From Nocardia sp. BMG51109 (lineage in GTDB: Bacteria; Actinomycetota; Actinomycetes; Mycobacteriales; Mycobacteriaceae), in NCBI RefSeq assembly GCF_000526215.1, contig NZ_JAFQ01000004.1:4588001-4652000 (forward strand): a stretch of DNA of 64,000 nucleotides, read 5' to 3'. Positions 17,840 through 28,099 of the stretch are shown here, one piece after another. The notes under the pieces are model-generated. The model saw nothing but the letters and a program-made list of their open reading frames with translations, ran no database searches and had not been told where the DNA came from. How positions within the stretch are numbered: position 1 is the first letter of the stretch; each line of letters opens with the position of its first letter. Position numbers and translations under genes: made by a program.

Positions 17840-18825
17840 CGCGTTCCGGCCCCGTCGACCCCGATCCGAATGGTCGGCCCACTGGCCCCGAACCCGTCGG
17901 CGCGGACGTATCCGATAGCGCGCAAGCGGTTTCGGGCAGCGCGATCGAGCCCGCCGCGGCCGGCGATGGACAGGCAGCCACGGGTTCGGGGACGTCGTCG
18001 GTGGCCGGTATCGAACCATCCCGCGACGCGGCCACAACCGTCGGCGCCGATCCGGCCGGCCAGGACGTTGCGGGGGCCGGCACCGAGTCGTCGCCGACCG
18101 GTCGGCGGCCGGTGCTGCTGGTGATCGCCGACTCGCTGGCCTATTTCGGACCGCAGGGTGGCCTGGCCGCCAACGATCCCCGGATCTGGCCGAATCTGGT
18201 TGCGGCCGAATTGGACTGGGACGTCGAGCTGGTGGGGCGAATCGGCTGGACCTGCCGCGACGCCTACTGGGCACTCATCGGCGACCCGCGGGTGTGGGCG
18301 GCGGTGCCGCGGGCGGGGGCGGTCGTCTTCGCCACGGGCGGTATGGATTCCCTGCCGTCGCCGCTGCCGACCGCGCTGCGCGAACTCATCCGGTACCTCC
18401 GTCCGCCGTCGCTGCGGCGGGTGGTGCGCACCGGATACCAGTGGGCGCAACCCCGGCTGGCCAAGCTGGGCCGCCCGGTCGCGCTGCCGCCGCGAGTGAG
18501 CGTCGACTATCTGGAGCAGTCGCGAAAGGCGTTGGCGCAGTTGCGTCCCGACCTTCCGATGGTCGCGGTGCTGCCATCGGTGCACGACTGCGAGGCGTAC
18601 GGCCGGGTGCATTCCGGCCGCGAGCCCGCCGTCCGGGCGATGCGCGCGTGGTCGGCGACCACCGCCGTGCCGCTGGTGGATCTGGCGGAAGCTGTGCGCG
18701 ACAACATCTTCGGCGGGGAATCCAATCCGGACGGCATTCACTGGGGCTGGGAGGGGCACGACGCGGTGGCCCGCGCGATGGTGAAGGTGCTGTCGGAGGT
18801 CGGTGAGCCCGAGGGCGGTGCATGA
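17836..18825 (+). CDS. octT: OctT-like diglucosylglycerate octanoyltransferase (SGNH fold)
   Basis: 329 residues. From residue ~93 on it is an SGNH/GDSL-type domain: block I is [12 protein letters not shown], a [12 protein letters not shown] strand follows, and the C-terminal catalytic Asp/His block is [16 protein letters not shown]. In mycobacteria the gene at this position (Rv2418c) transfers octanoyl groups to diglucosylglycerate in methylglucose lipopolysaccharide synthesis; the assignment here rests on position and fold. The first ~90 residues are a Gly/Ala/Pro/Asp-rich disordered extension resembling the upstream disordered protein in composition. The GTG at 17836 overlaps the upstream stop; an internal start near residue 90 cannot be excluded. 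Confidence 0.78.
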   Translation: MTRSGPVDPDPNGRPTGPEPVGADVSDSAQAVSGSAIEPAAAGDGQAATGSGTSSVAGIEPSRDAATTVGADPAGQDVAGAGTESSPTGRRPVLLVIADSLAYFGPQGGLAANDPRIWPNLVAAELDWDVELVGRIGWTCRDAYWALIGDPRVWAAVPRAGAVVFATGGMDSLPSPLPTALRELIRYLRPPSLRRVVRTGYQWAQPRLAKLGRPVALPPRVSVDYLEQSRKALAQLRPDLPMVAVLPSVHDCEAYGRVHSGREPAVRAMRAWSATTAVPLVDLAEAVRDNIFGGESNPDGIHWGWEGHDAVARAMVKVLSEVGEPEGGA

Positions 18826-18884
18826 GCCGCACCCTTCCGGATCGCCAGCCCCGCACCGCCGGTCACCGGGAGGCCGGGTAGCGG

Positions 18885-19727
18885 ATGGCCGTCGTCGTGG
18901 TGACCGACTCCTCCGCCAGCCTGCCCGCCGATCTCGTCGCGGACCTGGGCATCGTCGTCGTGCCGCTGCACGTCCTGGTGGACGGCCGCGCGATTCGCGA
19001 GGGCGTCGACGACGAGCCGATCGACTACACCTCCTCGACGGTGACGACCTCGGCGGCCGCACCGGGTGAGCTGGGCGCCGCCTACGAGCGAGCCCTGGCC
19101 CGCAGTGGCGGCGACGGTGTTGTGGCCGTGCATATTTCACGCCGGCTGTCGTCCACCTGGGAGGCCGCCCGGCAGGCGGTCCGCGATGTGGATGCCGCCG
19201 ATCGGGTGCGGCTGGTGGATTCGCTGAGCGCCGGGCTCGGCACGGGACTGCCGGTGCTGGCGGCCGCCCGCCGGGCGCGGGCGGGGGCCGACCTCCGGGC
19301 GGTATACGACGCCGCCACCTCCGCCGCGACCCGCGGCCGGGCGTTCATCGTGGTCAACCGGACCGAACAGCTGCGCCGCGGCGGCCGCCTGAGCTCGGCC
19401 GCCGCCTTCTTCGGCACCGAACTGGTCACCAAACCCATCCTGCACATAGTCGACGGCCGCCTGGAACTCCGCGAGAAGGCCCGCACCCGCTCCAAGTCCT
19501 ACGCGAAACTCGTTGCCGCGGCAGTGGATGCGGCCGGCGACGACGGCGCCGCGGTGGCCGTCCAGCACCTCGGCGCCCCCGAGGCCGCCGCCACCATCAC
19601 AACCCAGCTGACCGACCTCATCCCCGGAATCGACGAACTGATCACCGCCGAATTCGGCCCCACCCTGGCCGTCCACCTCGGCCCGGGCGCGGTGGGGGTC
19701 CTGGTCGTTCCCGGCGGCTGTAGTTGA
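18885..19727 (+). CDS. DegV family fatty-acid-binding protein
   Basis: 280 residues of the DegV family, which bind a fatty acid and, in Firmicutes, serve as the FakB subunit of fatty acid kinase. Typical features: MAVVVVTDSSASLPADL at the start, VVAVHISRRLSSTWEAA, DSLSAGLGTGL and NRTEQLRRGGRLSSAAAFFG. Its place after octT matches Rv2417c in M. tuberculosis, where an acyl-chain role fits. The ATG at 18885 lies 59 bases after octT and follows GGGAGGCCGG. Confidence 0.92.
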   Translation: MAVVVVTDSSASLPADLVADLGIVVVPLHVLVDGRAIREGVDDEPIDYTSSTVTTSAAAPGELGAAYERALARSGGDGVVAVHISRRLSSTWEAARQAVRDVDAADRVRLVDSLSAGLGTGLPVLAAARRARAGADLRAVYDAATSAATRGRAFIVVNRTEQLRRGGRLSSAAAFFGTELVTKPILHIVDGRLELREKARTRSKSYAKLVAAAVDAAGDDGAAVAVQHLGAPEAAATITTQLTDLIPGIDELITAEFGPTLAVHLGPGAVGVLVVPGGCS

Positions 19728-19931
19728 GGGCCACCGAACCCCTGATCCACCGGGCCGTCGCTCTCCCCGTCGAACTGTCCCGACTCATGGCGAAACGGAA
19801 GTCACGGCGCATCGACTCGGTGTAGGGAAAACGGCCTCTTCGGCACCATTCCGGATGACATTGTGCATGTGGATTTGCCAACCCGGCAACAATGTTTGAC
19901 CGAACTGGCTGGGCGGGCGCATGGTCGAGGC

Positions 19932-20774
19932 ATGGACCACGATCATGACTTCGATTGGGCCGCCATGGCGGACATGCTGGTGGACGAGGGGGAGGCGTAC
20001 AGCCCGTATCTGGTTGCCGCGTTCGATCGGCTCGCGGATCCGGAGCCGAAGCGGATTCTGGATATCGGGTCCGGACCCGGTGTGGCGGCGTGTCTGCTGG
20101 CCGAGCGGTTTCCGGGCGCCGAGGTGATCGCGGTGGACGGGACACCGGAGTTGCTGGCGCGTGCCGAGGAGCGGGCCGGGCGGCTCGGGGTCCGGCTGCA
20201 GACGCAGGTGGCGGAGTTTCCGGCCGGTCTGGGCGAACTTCCCGAGGCCGACCTGGTGTGGTCGGCGAATGTCGTCCATCATGTCGGTGATCAGCAGGGC
20301 GCGCTGACCCGGATGGCCGCGCTGCTGCGTCCGGGCGGGACGCTGGCCATCGCCGAGGGCGGCCTGCCGACGCGGTGGCTGCCCCGTGACATCGGATTCG
20401 GCCGCCCCGGCCTGCAACTGCGGCTGGAGGTGGCGATGGCGGAACGGTTCGACCGCATGCGCGCCGAACTACCCGATTCCGCGCCGGTGACCGAGGATTG
20501 GCCCGCCATGCTGCGCGCGGCCGGCCTGGTCGAGGCGCACAGCCGCAGCTTCCTGGTCGACCGTCCCGCGCCGCTGGAGGAGGGCCCGCGCCGCTCGGTG
20601 CGCCAGTGGTTCGAACGCCTTCGCGGCATGCAGGCCGACCATCTGGACCCCGACGACCGCGCGGCGCTGGACCGCCTACTGAACCCCGATGATCCGCAGA
20701 GCATCGATCGCCGCCCGGACCTCTTTCTGCTGACCGCCCGGACCGTCCATTACGCCCACCGCCCAGCGGGCTGA
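19932..20774 (+). CDS. Class I SAM-dependent methyltransferase
   Basis: 280 residues. Motif I is ILDIGSGPGVAACLLAERF, the acidic loop VIAVDGTPELLARAEE, and the post-I DLVWSANVVHHVGDQQGAL and LRPGGTLAIAEGGLP follow. The C-terminal third is an extra helical lid, as in methyltransferases acting on small molecules. The ATG at 19932 is preferred over the frame opening at 19863 because the added residues show no homology. It sits where mycobacteria carry eis, so it is a lineage-specific insertion in the conserved block. Confidence 0.82.
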   Translation: MDHDHDFDWAAMADMLVDEGEAYSPYLVAAFDRLADPEPKRILDIGSGPGVAACLLAERFPGAEVIAVDGTPELLARAEERAGRLGVRLQTQVAEFPAGLGELPEADLVWSANVVHHVGDQQGALTRMAALLRPGGTLAIAEGGLPTRWLPRDIGFGRPGLQLRLEVAMAERFDRMRAELPDSAPVTEDWPAMLRAAGLVEAHSRSFLVDRPAPLEEGPRRSVRQWFERLRGMQADHLDPDDRAALDRLLNPDDPQSIDRRPDLFLLTARTVHYAHRPAG

Positions 20775-21158
20775 TCGCAGGCGATTAGCGAGCTGCCAGT
20801 GGATTCCACTCCCGCGACGAGAGCATCGAGGCCACGTCAGCTGCCGACGACCTGAGCTGCCCGAGCCGCTGGAGAGCGATTCGAGAAGGGTGCTGTGCTG
20901 TCGACGCCCAGGTTGCCGTCCCGATGTCCGTGGCGGCTCGCGCTACGACCGATGTCGCGGGTGGCGGACGGTCCGGATGACCGCGTCGGGGTCGTTCTGC
21001 TGTCGGCCGCACGGAAGGGCCGGCCGATACCAGATCGGTGTGACAGGTGATGGGTGATCCCGGGTGTGTTGTGCACAGGGAGTTCCCTGTCCCCAGGGTT
21101 GCCGAAAGCCCTTGTCGGCCGGGTCGTTCAGGCGGTTGGTCTGCCTACGTTGGTCCGC
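20775..21158. other. Intergenic region before comEA
   Basis: These 384 bases hold no convincing gene, terminator or repeat. Open frames here are antisense or lack protein-like character. The comEA promoter should be near the 3' end. Confidence 0.5.
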
Positions 21159-22142
21159 ATGGGGCGAAACGAGGAGCGGAGGCGGGTGCGGGAGCGGCTA
21201 GGGGCGCTCGCCGCGGGGCCCGGCGGGACACGGGCCGTGCCCGGCGGGCGGTGGGATCGCGACGAGGCGGAACCGGGCGAGCTCGACTCCGGCGAGCCGG
21301 GTCATGACGACGGCCGCCCGGACCGGTGGGACGAGACGGTCGAGGGCCCGCGCACTCCGCAGTGGCTGAGCGAACCCTCCGGTGCTCTCTCGCTGTGGCA
21401 CGAGCGGTTGGTCCCCGAGCGTTTCCGGGGGACCAGGCTCGACCCCGGACGACGGGGCGTGCTGGTGCTGGCCGCGGTGGGGCTGGTGGCCGTACTGCTC
21501 GCGGCCGCCGCGGCACAGCGGGAAAGACCTGTGGCGCAACCCGTTCCGCCGCTGCCGGCCGTGCGTACCAGCGCGGTGCCGAGTCCGGCCGGGGCGGCGG
21601 AACCGGCGTCCGCGCCGACCGCCGCCGCATCGTCCGGCAGCGCTCCGGCCGCACCGGCCAGCGACCGGGCCGCCGAGCTGGTGGTGAGTGTGGTCGGACT
21701 CGTCGAGCATCCCGGACTGCTGCGTCTGCCACCCGGTTCCCGTGTGGCAGACGCCCTTTCGATCGCCGTCGCCAAGGACGGCGCCGACCTCGCGAGCCTG
21801 AACCTCGCCCAGCGCCTCGCCGACGGCGACCAGATCGCCGTCGGCGCCCTCGGGCCTCAGCCGGGCCCGCCGCAGATGGGAAGCGTGGTCGTTCCGGGCG
21901 GCCGGACCTCTTCCGGCGGAGGGACTCCCGGACAGCCCACCGGCCCGCCCGCGAAGATCGATCTGAACGCCGCCGCCGAGTCCGAACTCGACGCACTGCC
22001 CGGCGTCGGCCCGACCACAGCGCGCGCGATCGTCGCCTGGCGCACCGAACACGGCCGCTTCACCAGCGTCGACCAACTCGCCGAGATCACCGGAATCGGC
22101 CCGGCCCGATTGGCCCGCCTCCGCGATTCGGTGACGGTATGA
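21159..22142 (+). CDS. comEA: ComEA-like helix-hairpin-helix DNA-binding protein
   Basis: 327 residues. A charged N-terminal cytoplasmic part (~1-97) precedes one membrane helix ([20 protein letters not shown], ~100-120), a Pro/Ala linker, a SLBB domain ([20 protein letters not shown] onward), and a C-terminal double helix-hairpin-helix ([20 protein letters not shown] ... [18 protein letters not shown]). This is the standard ComEA layout, binding DNA outside the membrane and passing it to ComEC. The ATG at 21159 is chosen; the frame extends to 21054 without homology. Order with comEC and holA is conserved in mycolata. Natural competence itself is unproven. Confidence 0.9.
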   Translation: MGRNEERRRVRERLGALAAGPGGTRAVPGGRWDRDEAEPGELDSGEPGHDDGRPDRWDETVEGPRTPQWLSEPSGALSLWHERLVPERFRGTRLDPGRRGVLVLAAVGLVAVLLAAAAAQRERPVAQPVPPLPAVRTSAVPSPAGAAEPASAPTAAASSGSAPAAPASDRAAELVVSVVGLVEHPGLLRLPPGSRVADALSIAVAKDGADLASLNLAQRLADGDQIAVGALGPQPGPPQMGSVVVPGGRTSSGGGTPGQPTGPPAKIDLNAAAESELDALPGVGPTTARAIVAWRTEHGRFTSVDQLAEITGIGPARLARLRDSVTV

Positions 22143-22447
22143 ACTCCGGGGGCGCTGCGCCGACGACGTGCCGCTCCCCGCAGATGCGCGTACTCATCGA
22201 CGCCGTCCGCGCGGTATGGGCACCGCGAGCGGCGGATGGCGTGCCCAGCGTCCAGGCGGTTCGGGGTCGAAGCGTCGCACCGAGATCGGTGACGAACGCA
22301 CGCCGGCAACGAAATCGGTGATCAGCGGTGTGACAAGTGAAGCCGGAGGCGTATTCGAGCCGACGGCGAAATCGGTAATGGAACCTGGGCCGAGGGCGCG
22401 GCCGGTGACGGCTGGGCCGGCGGTGAGGTCGACCGGCGGCGGGATCG
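22143..22447. other. Intergenic region comEA-comEC
   Basis: A 305-base gap unusual for this normally tight pair. No gene or terminator is recognisable. Short phrases of the type GAAATCGGT/AGATCGGTGA recur but no clear repeat unit emerges. Confidence 0.45.
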
Positions 22448-24061
22448 ATGATGAACGGGGGAGACATGGTGCGGGATACCGTGCGGAGGAGCCGGCGGGA
22501 GCGGGAGCCCGTTGCCGAGCCGGATCTCCTCGACGTGCGGTTGGTGCCGTCGGTCGTGATGTGCTGGGGTGCAACGGTTGTGGCCGTCGTCCTCGGTTGG
22601 CGGGTGGGGCTGGCGCTGGCCGTCGCATCGGCGACCGTGGGAATCATGCTGGGTGCGTGGTCGGTTCGGGTGACGCCGGGCGGGATTCGGCGGGTGATCG
22701 CGTCTGCCACGGTGGCCGCGGCGCTGGCGGGGAGCGGGTTCGCGGTGGCCGCCGCCTGGCACGAGTACCGGGTGGCGGAGCATCCGCTGCGGGCCGCGGC
22801 CCCGGGGACCTACCTGACGGTCGTGATCACGCCGACCGACGATCCGAAACCTTTGCCCGCCAAAGCCTTCGGGGGACGCCAGTGGATGCTGCGGGCGAGC
22901 CTGCGGGAATACCGCCACGGCGAGGTTCCCGTCCGGGCGGGCGGAGCCGTATTCGTCGTGGCATCGGAACCCGGCTGGGCGACGGTGCTGCCGGGGCAGT
23001 CGGTGGAATTCCGCGCGCGAACCGACCTGCCCTGGCGGCGGGATCTGACGGTGTCGGTCCTGCGGGCACAGGGCCCGCCGAAGATGGTGTCGCAGGCGCC
23101 GTGGTGGCAGGGCGTCGCGGGCGCGGCCCGGTCGAGGTTCGCCGCCGCGGCGGGTGCGGCACTGTCCGAGGATGCGGCCGGGCTGTTGCCGGGCCTGGTC
23201 GTCGGCGATGTGTCCCGGCTGCCCGACCACGTCCGCGAGAATTTCGAGCAAACGGACCTGACGCATCTGACGGCCGCCTCGGGGATGAACGTGTCGATTC
23301 TCTTCGCCGCCGTCCTCGTGTCGGTGCGGGTCCTCACCCTCGACGCCCGGCTGGGCATTGCACTTGCGGCGCTGGTGCTGGTGGTGTTCGTGATTCTCGC
23401 GCGGCCGTCGCCGTCGGTCCTGCGGGCCGCGGTGATGGGTGGCATAGCCGTACTGGCGATGGCGACCGGACGCCGGAAACACGTCCTGTCCGCGCTGTGC
23501 GCGGCGGTCCTCGGCTTGCTCGCCTATGCACCCGCCTTGGCGATGGACGCCGGATTCGCACTGTCGGTTTTCGCCACGGCGGGCCTGATCCTGCTGGCGC
23601 CGAACTGGGCGCGATGGTTGCGCGAGCGCGGCTGGCGGCACTGGCCCGCCGAGGCATTCGCCGTCTCGGCGGCGGCGTTCCTCGTCACGACCCCGATCAT
23701 CGCCGCATTGACCGGGCACGTCGGCTTGCTGGCCATCCTGGCGAACGTACTGGTCGAACCGGTCGTAGCACCGATCACCATCCTCGGGACGATCGGCGCG
23801 GTGCTGGCGTGCGTGTGGCAGCCGGTCGCGGTTCCGGTGCTATGGCTGACCGGTCCACCGCTGTGGTGGTTGCTCTCCGTCGCCGAACACGGTGCGGCGC
23901 TGGACCTGTCGGTGGCGGTGCCGAACGGCGTGCGCGGCACCGTCATCGTCGTGGCCGTCGTGGCACCGACGGTCGTACTGCTGTGCCGACTCACCCGGAC
24001 CTGTGCCGATCCCGGCGGTGCCGAGCGCGAGCCGCACCGATCCGGCCGGGCCGCGCCATGA
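22448..24061 (+). CDS. comEC: ComEC/Rec2-family membrane channel protein
   Basis: 537 residues, mostly membrane helices. The competence-domain signature is clear: [19 protein letters not shown], then [20 protein letters not shown], and later [20 protein letters not shown] and [19 protein letters not shown]. The N-terminal part carries the OB-like periplasmic domain (residues ~115-210). The C-terminal metallo-beta-lactamase-like domain of Bacillus ComEC is missing, as is usual in mycobacteria. It would form the DNA import channel, with ComEA as receptor. The stop overlaps an in-frame ATG at 24058 that could be a longer start for holA. Confidence 0.92.
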   Translation: MMNGGDMVRDTVRRSRREREPVAEPDLLDVRLVPSVVMCWGATVVAVVLGWRVGLALAVASATVGIMLGAWSVRVTPGGIRRVIASATVAAALAGSGFAVAAAWHEYRVAEHPLRAAAPGTYLTVVITPTDDPKPLPAKAFGGRQWMLRASLREYRHGEVPVRAGGAVFVVASEPGWATVLPGQSVEFRARTDLPWRRDLTVSVLRAQGPPKMVSQAPWWQGVAGAARSRFAAAAGAALSEDAAGLLPGLVVGDVSRLPDHVRENFEQTDLTHLTAASGMNVSILFAAVLVSVRVLTLDARLGIALAALVLVVFVILARPSPSVLRAAVMGGIAVLAMATGRRKHVLSALCAAVLGLLAYAPALAMDAGFALSVFATAGLILLAPNWARWLRERGWRHWPAEAFAVSAAAFLVTTPIIAALTGHVGLLAILANVLVEPVVAPITILGTIGAVLACVWQPVAVPVLWLTGPPLWWLLSVAEHGAALDLSVAVPNGVRGTVIVVAVVAPTVVLLCRLTRTCADPGGAEREPHRSGRAAP

Positions 24062-24156
24062 TGCGCGCCGCGGGCAGCGACCGCTCGTGGCCCGGCGGGC
24101 CGTCCTCGGTTCGGGGGATGCCGATCCTGTCGGACCTCACCCGTAGGATCGTGCCC

Positions 24157-25125
24157 GTGACCGAACGCCCCGCACCCGTCCATCTCGTGCTCGGTGAGGA
24201 AGAACTGCTGATCGAGCGTGCGGTCGCCGCGATCGTCACGCGGGTGCGCGCGGGCGCACCGGATCCGGAGGCGCTACCCGTGGATCGGCTGCGCGCCGGC
24301 GATGCGAGCACGTCCGAGCTGGCCGAGTTGCTCAGCCCGTCGCTGTTCGCGGAGGACAGGGTGATCATCCTGGAATCCGCGGCCGAGGCCGGTAAGGACG
24401 CGGTGGCGGTGATCACCGACGCGGTCTCGGCACCGCCCGAGGGGGTGGTGCTGGTCGTCCTGCACACCGGCGGCGGCCGGGCGAAGGCGCTGGCCCCGGC
24501 CCTGCAGAAGACGGGCGCCGAGGTGCACAACTGCGCCAAGATCGCCAAGGCCGCCGAGCGAGTCGAGTTCGTGCGCAACGAATTCCGCGCCGCCGGCGTC
24601 CGCGCCTCGGGAGAGGTGGTGCAGACGGTCCTGGAGGCGGTCGGCTCCGACCTGCGCGAGCTGGCCGCCGCGTGCTCGCAGCTGGCGGCCGATACGGGCG
24701 GCCGGGTCGATGTCGCGGCCGTGCGCCGTTACTACTCCGGCCGGGCCGAGGTCACCGGTTTCGATGTCGCTGAGCGTGCCGTCTCGGGTGATCGCCCCGG
24801 CGCGATGGAGGCGCTGCGCTGGGCCACCGACCGCGGGGTTCCGGCGGTCCTGCTCGCCGACGCCCTGGCCGACTCGGTGCACACCATCGCCCGGGTGGGC
24901 TCCGCCGGGCGGGGCGACCCGTTCAAACTCGCCTCCACCCTGGGCATGCCGCCGTGGAAGGTCAAGAAGGCCCAATCCCAGGCCCGCGGCTGGACGGCCG
25001 AGACCATCGGCACCGCCCTCCAGGTAGTCGCTACCTTGAATGCCAACGTCAAGGGCCAGGCCGCCGACGCCGACTTCGCCCTCGAGCACGCCTTGTCGAA
25101 GATCCTGGACTTGTACGCGGCCTGA
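24157..25125 (+). CDS. holA: DNA polymerase III delta subunit
   Basis: 322 residues. HolA is the clamp-loader subunit that opens the beta clamp. The N-terminus [34 protein letters not shown], the [20 protein letters not shown] block and [19 protein letters not shown] match mycobacterial HolA. The GTG at 24157 starts near the conserved core; in-frame GTG 24151 or ATG 24058 (overlapping the comEC stop as ATGA) are alternatives, the latter adding 33 residues without obvious homology. It ends just before a convergent lipoprotein gene. Confidence 0.93.
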   Translation: MTERPAPVHLVLGEEELLIERAVAAIVTRVRAGAPDPEALPVDRLRAGDASTSELAELLSPSLFAEDRVIILESAAEAGKDAVAVITDAVSAPPEGVVLVVLHTGGGRAKALAPALQKTGAEVHNCAKIAKAAERVEFVRNEFRAAGVRASGEVVQTVLEAVGSDLRELAAACSQLAADTGGRVDVAAVRRYYSGRAEVTGFDVAERAVSGDRPGAMEALRWATDRGVPAVLLADALADSVHTIARVGSAGRGDPFKLASTLGMPPWKVKKAQSQARGWTAETIGTALQVVATLNANVKGQAADADFALEHALSKILDLYAA

Positions 25126-25135
25126 CCGGCCTGTC

Positions 25136-26173
25136 CTACGACCCGTTGTGCCGGATGATCTCGCCGACCAGTTCCGGGCCGGGGAAGTCCATCATCAAGA
25201 TTCCCGTCGCGCTACCGGGCCGGGCGCGTAGCTGGTCCAGGGTGTGCTGGTTCTGGTAGGAGGCGTAGCGGCCGGGGAACTTGGTGGGGTCCGGGGCGCC
25301 GTTGGCGGACAGGTAGTTCACGTAGAGGGTGTCGGGCGGTGCCGCAGCGGTCCGGTCCAGGTGGGCGGCGACGGCGGCCCACTTCGCTTCCATATCGGGG
25401 CCGTCCCAGAGATCCTGCGCGTCCACGCCCATCCCGCGCTGGCCGTCCGCGATGCCGCTGAATTCGGTGATCACGATCGCGCCGCGCACGTCCCGCAGCG
25501 CCGGAACTCCCGCACGCCCGGTGGCCGAGGGCCGCCAGACCCGAGGGTGGGCGGCGAGATACCGGTCGACCAGTGCCGGATCCGGCCCGAGGCCGCCGGC
25601 GTCCGCGCAGCTGAAGGGCGCCCCGTCATTGGTGCATTCGGCCTTCACCCGCATCAGGACGGTCTCGCGCGGGTGCTGCGAGAGGAAGTCGTCGGCCACG
25701 GCGAGCACATCCTCGAAGCTCGCTCGCTGGTAGAACGAGCCGTGCTGGATGGCGAGCGCGTCGGCCTCATCGCGCCGCACCCGGATGTCCAGGGCGCGGA
25801 TCCCGGCCGCCAGCTGCCGAGCCAGGCTCCGCCGCGAGGTGCAGGTGTCGTCGAGGCAGCCGGAGTCGAACCCTTCCTGCGTGACGACCGCCGGCCCGGC
25901 CTTGCCGCCGTGCACGGACATGGTGTCGTGGGTGCCCGGAATCGAAACCCGGCTCAGCGGGCGATCATCGGGCAGCGCAGCCATCCAGTCGGGATGGTTG
26001 GCGGCATCGAGACCATTCTGTGCGCCGGAGGATTTGAAGCCGGGCAGCCCCATCGCGACGGGCGTCGGTTCGGGCTCCGGAGTGGTTGCGGGGGTGGAGG
26101 ATTCGCCACATCCGGCTAGAACCGCCCCCACCGCGATCGCCACCGCTATTCTGCACAACGCCCCGCCCAGCAT
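25136..26173 (-). CDS. PI-PLC X-domain lipoprotein
   Basis: 345 residues. A lipoprotein signal (AVAIAVGAVLAGCGESS, lipobox LAGC) precedes a phosphatidylinositol-specific phospholipase C X domain. The catalytic His region is VSIPGTHDTMSVHGG, then IRALDIRVRRDEADALAIQH with the second His, VLMRVKAEC and a DFPGPELVGEIIR end. It would be anchored outside the membrane and cleave a phosphoinositide or glycosyl-PI headgroup; mycolata have abundant PI-based glycolipids, so self-lipid turnover is possible. It converges on holA and lies downstream of rpsT behind a terminator. Confidence 0.86.
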   Translation of the reverse strand: MLGGALCRIAVAIAVGAVLAGCGESSTPATTPEPEPTPVAMGLPGFKSSGAQNGLDAANHPDWMAALPDDRPLSRVSIPGTHDTMSVHGGKAGPAVVTQEGFDSGCLDDTCTSRRSLARQLAAGIRALDIRVRRDEADALAIQHGSFYQRASFEDVLAVADDFLSQHPRETVLMRVKAECTNDGAPFSCADAGGLGPDPALVDRYLAAHPRVWRPSATGRAGVPALRDVRGAIVITEFSGIADGQRGMGVDAQDLWDGPDMEAKWAAVAAHLDRTAAAPPDTLYVNYLSANGAPDPTKFPGRYASYQNQHTLDQLRARPGSATGILMMDFPGPELVGEIIRHNGS

Positions 26174-26227
26174 CCGATTACGGTAACCGACCCCGCCCCG
26201 CCGCGCGAATCAGGTTGCCGGACACGA

Positions 26228-26275
26228 CAAAAGCCGCCGTGGTCGTCTGCTTCACAGACCCGCTGCCACGGCGGC
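26228..26275 (-). terminator. Rho-independent terminator after rpsT
   Basis: Read on the minus strand, a perfect 10-bp stem GCCGCCGTGG/CCACGGCGGC (26233-26242 with 26266-26275) encloses an inner hairpin (GTCTG/CAGAC) and is followed by TTTTG. It lies about 90 bases past the rpsT stop, beyond the 27-bp repeats. Confidence 0.85.
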
Positions 26276-26283
26276 GTTACGAC

Positions 26284-26364
26284 ATTGTGCGGTGGCTACC
26301 GCGAAGGGATATTGTGCGGTGGCTACCGCGAAGGGATATTGTGCGGTGGCTACCGCGAAGGGAT
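26284..26364. repeat. 27-bp tandem repeat, 3 copies, abutting the rpsT stop
   Basis: Perfect units at 26284-26310, 26311-26337 and 26338-26364. The last unit ends exactly where the rpsT stop codon (26365-26367) begins. Each unit contains the small hairpin GCGGT/ACCGC, so the rpsT 3' UTR would carry three hairpins before its terminator. Confidence 0.95.
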
Positions 26365-26628
26365 TCAGCCGAGCTTGTTGTAGGCCAGCGACAGCGCCGA
26401 CTTCTTGTTGGCGGCCTGGTTGGCGTGGATGACACCCTTGGAGGCGGCCTTGTCCAGGTCGCGGCTCGCGGTGCGCATCAGGTCGAGCGCCTTGTCCTTC
26501 TCGCCGGCCGCGGCGGCCTCGCGGAACTTGCGGATCGAGGTGCGCAGCGCGGACTTGACCGACTGGTTGCGCTGCCGCGCCGCCTCGTTGGTACGGATCC
26601 GCTTCATCTGGGACTTGATGTTGGCCAC
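26365..26628 (-). CDS. rpsT: 30S ribosomal protein S20
   Basis: 87 residues, very basic, beginning [20 protein letters not shown] and ending with the typical [20 protein letters not shown]. It binds 16S rRNA in the small subunit. The start is GTG at 26628, seven bases after AGAGGA. It is a single-gene unit, with its own terminator and an unusual 27-bp triple repeat straight after the stop. Confidence 0.98.
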   Translation of the reverse strand: MANIKSQMKRIRTNEAARQRNQSVKSALRTSIRKFREAAAAGEKDKALDLMRTASRDLDKAASKGVIHANQAANKKSALSLAYNKLG

Positions 26629-27269
26629 GCCTGTATCCTCTGATTCCTGTCGTCAGTTGATGTCCTGCTCGGAAAGTGTCTGTGGGCGCACCACGCCGGA
26701 CGGGTAGCGCAGCACCGACGGTCGAGGTTACCAGCCGCCCCGTTCCGGAGCGAAATCGCCCCGCTCATCCGCCCGTACCACCGCAGCCGACGACGACGTC
26801 CGCTCCGCTGAACAGCAGATCGGCGCCCCGTGTCCGAGCCGACTGCCCGGTCTCCACCAGCCGGGACTCCGGTGCGAGCCGTCGCCATTCGCCGAGGACG
26901 ACCTCGACGGCCAGAGGAACGACGGTCAAGGGAACGACGGCCGGGGAACTCCGTCACGCCACCCGTCTCCCGGCAATCGCGACCCGGCATCGATCCCGTC
27001 GCGCCGCCGGAGCGGAGGTTCGCCGGGGCCGGAAACGCACCGGCCGTGGAGACGACAGCCGGGGCCGACGCCGCTGTCCTGTGGTGAACGCCCATGCTCC
27101 CCGGCCCGGTCAGTGGGTCGCGCGAGGCCGAAGCCGGGCCGGACGGTCGTTGTGCGGCGGCCCTGGGGAGCGTAGCGTCCGGATCGGGCGGCCGTACCAG
27201 GTCGTTTGTTCCCGGAGTCTCCGCGTAGTACCTGATCTCGATGCTCTGCTCGAAAGGGGAAGGTGGCAG
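26629..27269. other. Divergent region rpsT-aquaporin
   Basis: 641 bases between divergent starts. It must contain the rpsT promoter at its left end and the aquaporin promoter at the right (ribosome-binding site AGGGGAAGG at 27255-27263). The frames inside are rich in Arg and Pro and look like non-coding GC-rich DNA. No RNA gene is recognised. Confidence 0.5.
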
Positions 27270-28061
27270 ATGTCTCCCAGCGCTCAGGAAGTCGTCGAAG
27301 AGGACGTGGTGGGTCGGCCGGTGCCGCTGGCCCGCAAGCTGCTCGCCGAGGGGATCGGCACGTTCGTGCTGGTGCTCGGCGGCGTCGGTACGGCCGTGAT
27401 CGCGGGGGAGCGGGTCAGTGCGCTGGGGGTCGCTCTGGCGTTCGGGTTCACGCTGCTGTTCCTGGTGTACGCGATCGGCCCGATCTCCGGTTGCCACGTG
27501 AACCCGGCGGTGACACTGGGGCAGCTGCTGCTCGGCCGGATCAGCGTGGTGAATGCGCTCTATTACGTTGTGGCACAGCTGATCGGCGGGCTCGTGGCGG
27601 GCGCCGTGGTGTACTCGCTGGCGAAGAACCTGCCCTCGTACCACCGTGTGCGCGACGGCCTCGGCGCCAACGGCTGGGGCGCGCACAGCCCGTCGAAGAC
27701 CGAGATCGCGGGCCCGTTCGGGGTGATCACGCAGAACGGCTACGGCCTGGCCGCCGCGATCACCGTCGAGATCCTCCTGACCGGCCTGCTGGTGTTCGTG
27801 GTCCTGGCCTCCACCGACCAGCTCTCGGACGCGCCGCTGGCCGGGCTGTCCATCGGCATCACGCTCACCGTCGCCCACCTGGTCTCGATCCCGATCGACA
27901 ACACCTCGGTCAACCCGGCCCGCAGCCTGGCCGTCGCCCCCTACCAGGACGGTGCCCTGGCCCAGCTCTGGGTATTCCTCGTCTTCCCGCTCGTCGGCGG
28001 CGCCCTCGGCGCCCTCCTCTACGGCCTCCTGTTCGGCCGCTCCCGCACTATGACCTCGTGA
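27270..28061 (+). CDS. MIP-family aquaporin
   Basis: 263 residues, six membrane helices and the two NPA loops of the major intrinsic protein family: GCHVNPAVTLGQ after helix 2 and NTSVNPARSLAV after helix 5. Loop spacing and the SNPAR-like second NPA fit water-selective AqpZ-type channels more than glycerol facilitators; the insertion ANGWGAHSPSKTEIAGPFG between helices 3 and 4 is long. The ATG at 27270 is set by AGGGGAAGG six bases before it. Confidence 0.92.
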   Translation: MSPSAQEVVEEDVVGRPVPLARKLLAEGIGTFVLVLGGVGTAVIAGERVSALGVALAFGFTLLFLVYAIGPISGCHVNPAVTLGQLLLGRISVVNALYYVVAQLIGGLVAGAVVYSLAKNLPSYHRVRDGLGANGWGAHSPSKTEIAGPFGVITQNGYGLAAAITVEILLTGLLVFVVLASTDQLSDAPLAGLSIGITLTVAHLVSIPIDNTSVNPARSLAVAPYQDGALAQLWVFLVFPLVGGALGALLYGLLFGRSRTMTS

Positions 28062-28099
28062 CCACAGACGGTGGTGCGCGGTGGTGCGCTCGGTCAGTG

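Noticed and set aside
15931..19140. Minus-strand open frame of over 1000 codons
   Set aside because: It is the complement of gpgP, the disordered protein, octT and degV. The plus-strand genes are coupled and three have recognised domains; the minus frame is low-complexity Ser/Ala/Pro.
22448..24061. ComEC called broken because it lacks the C-terminal metallo-beta-lactamase-like domain
   Set aside because: Mycobacterial ComEC proteins are of the same short form, so this is the normal state in the lineage.
26629..27269. Possible small genes between rpsT and the aquaporin gene
   Set aside because: All frames are Arg/Pro-rich shadows without ribosome-binding sites or domain character.
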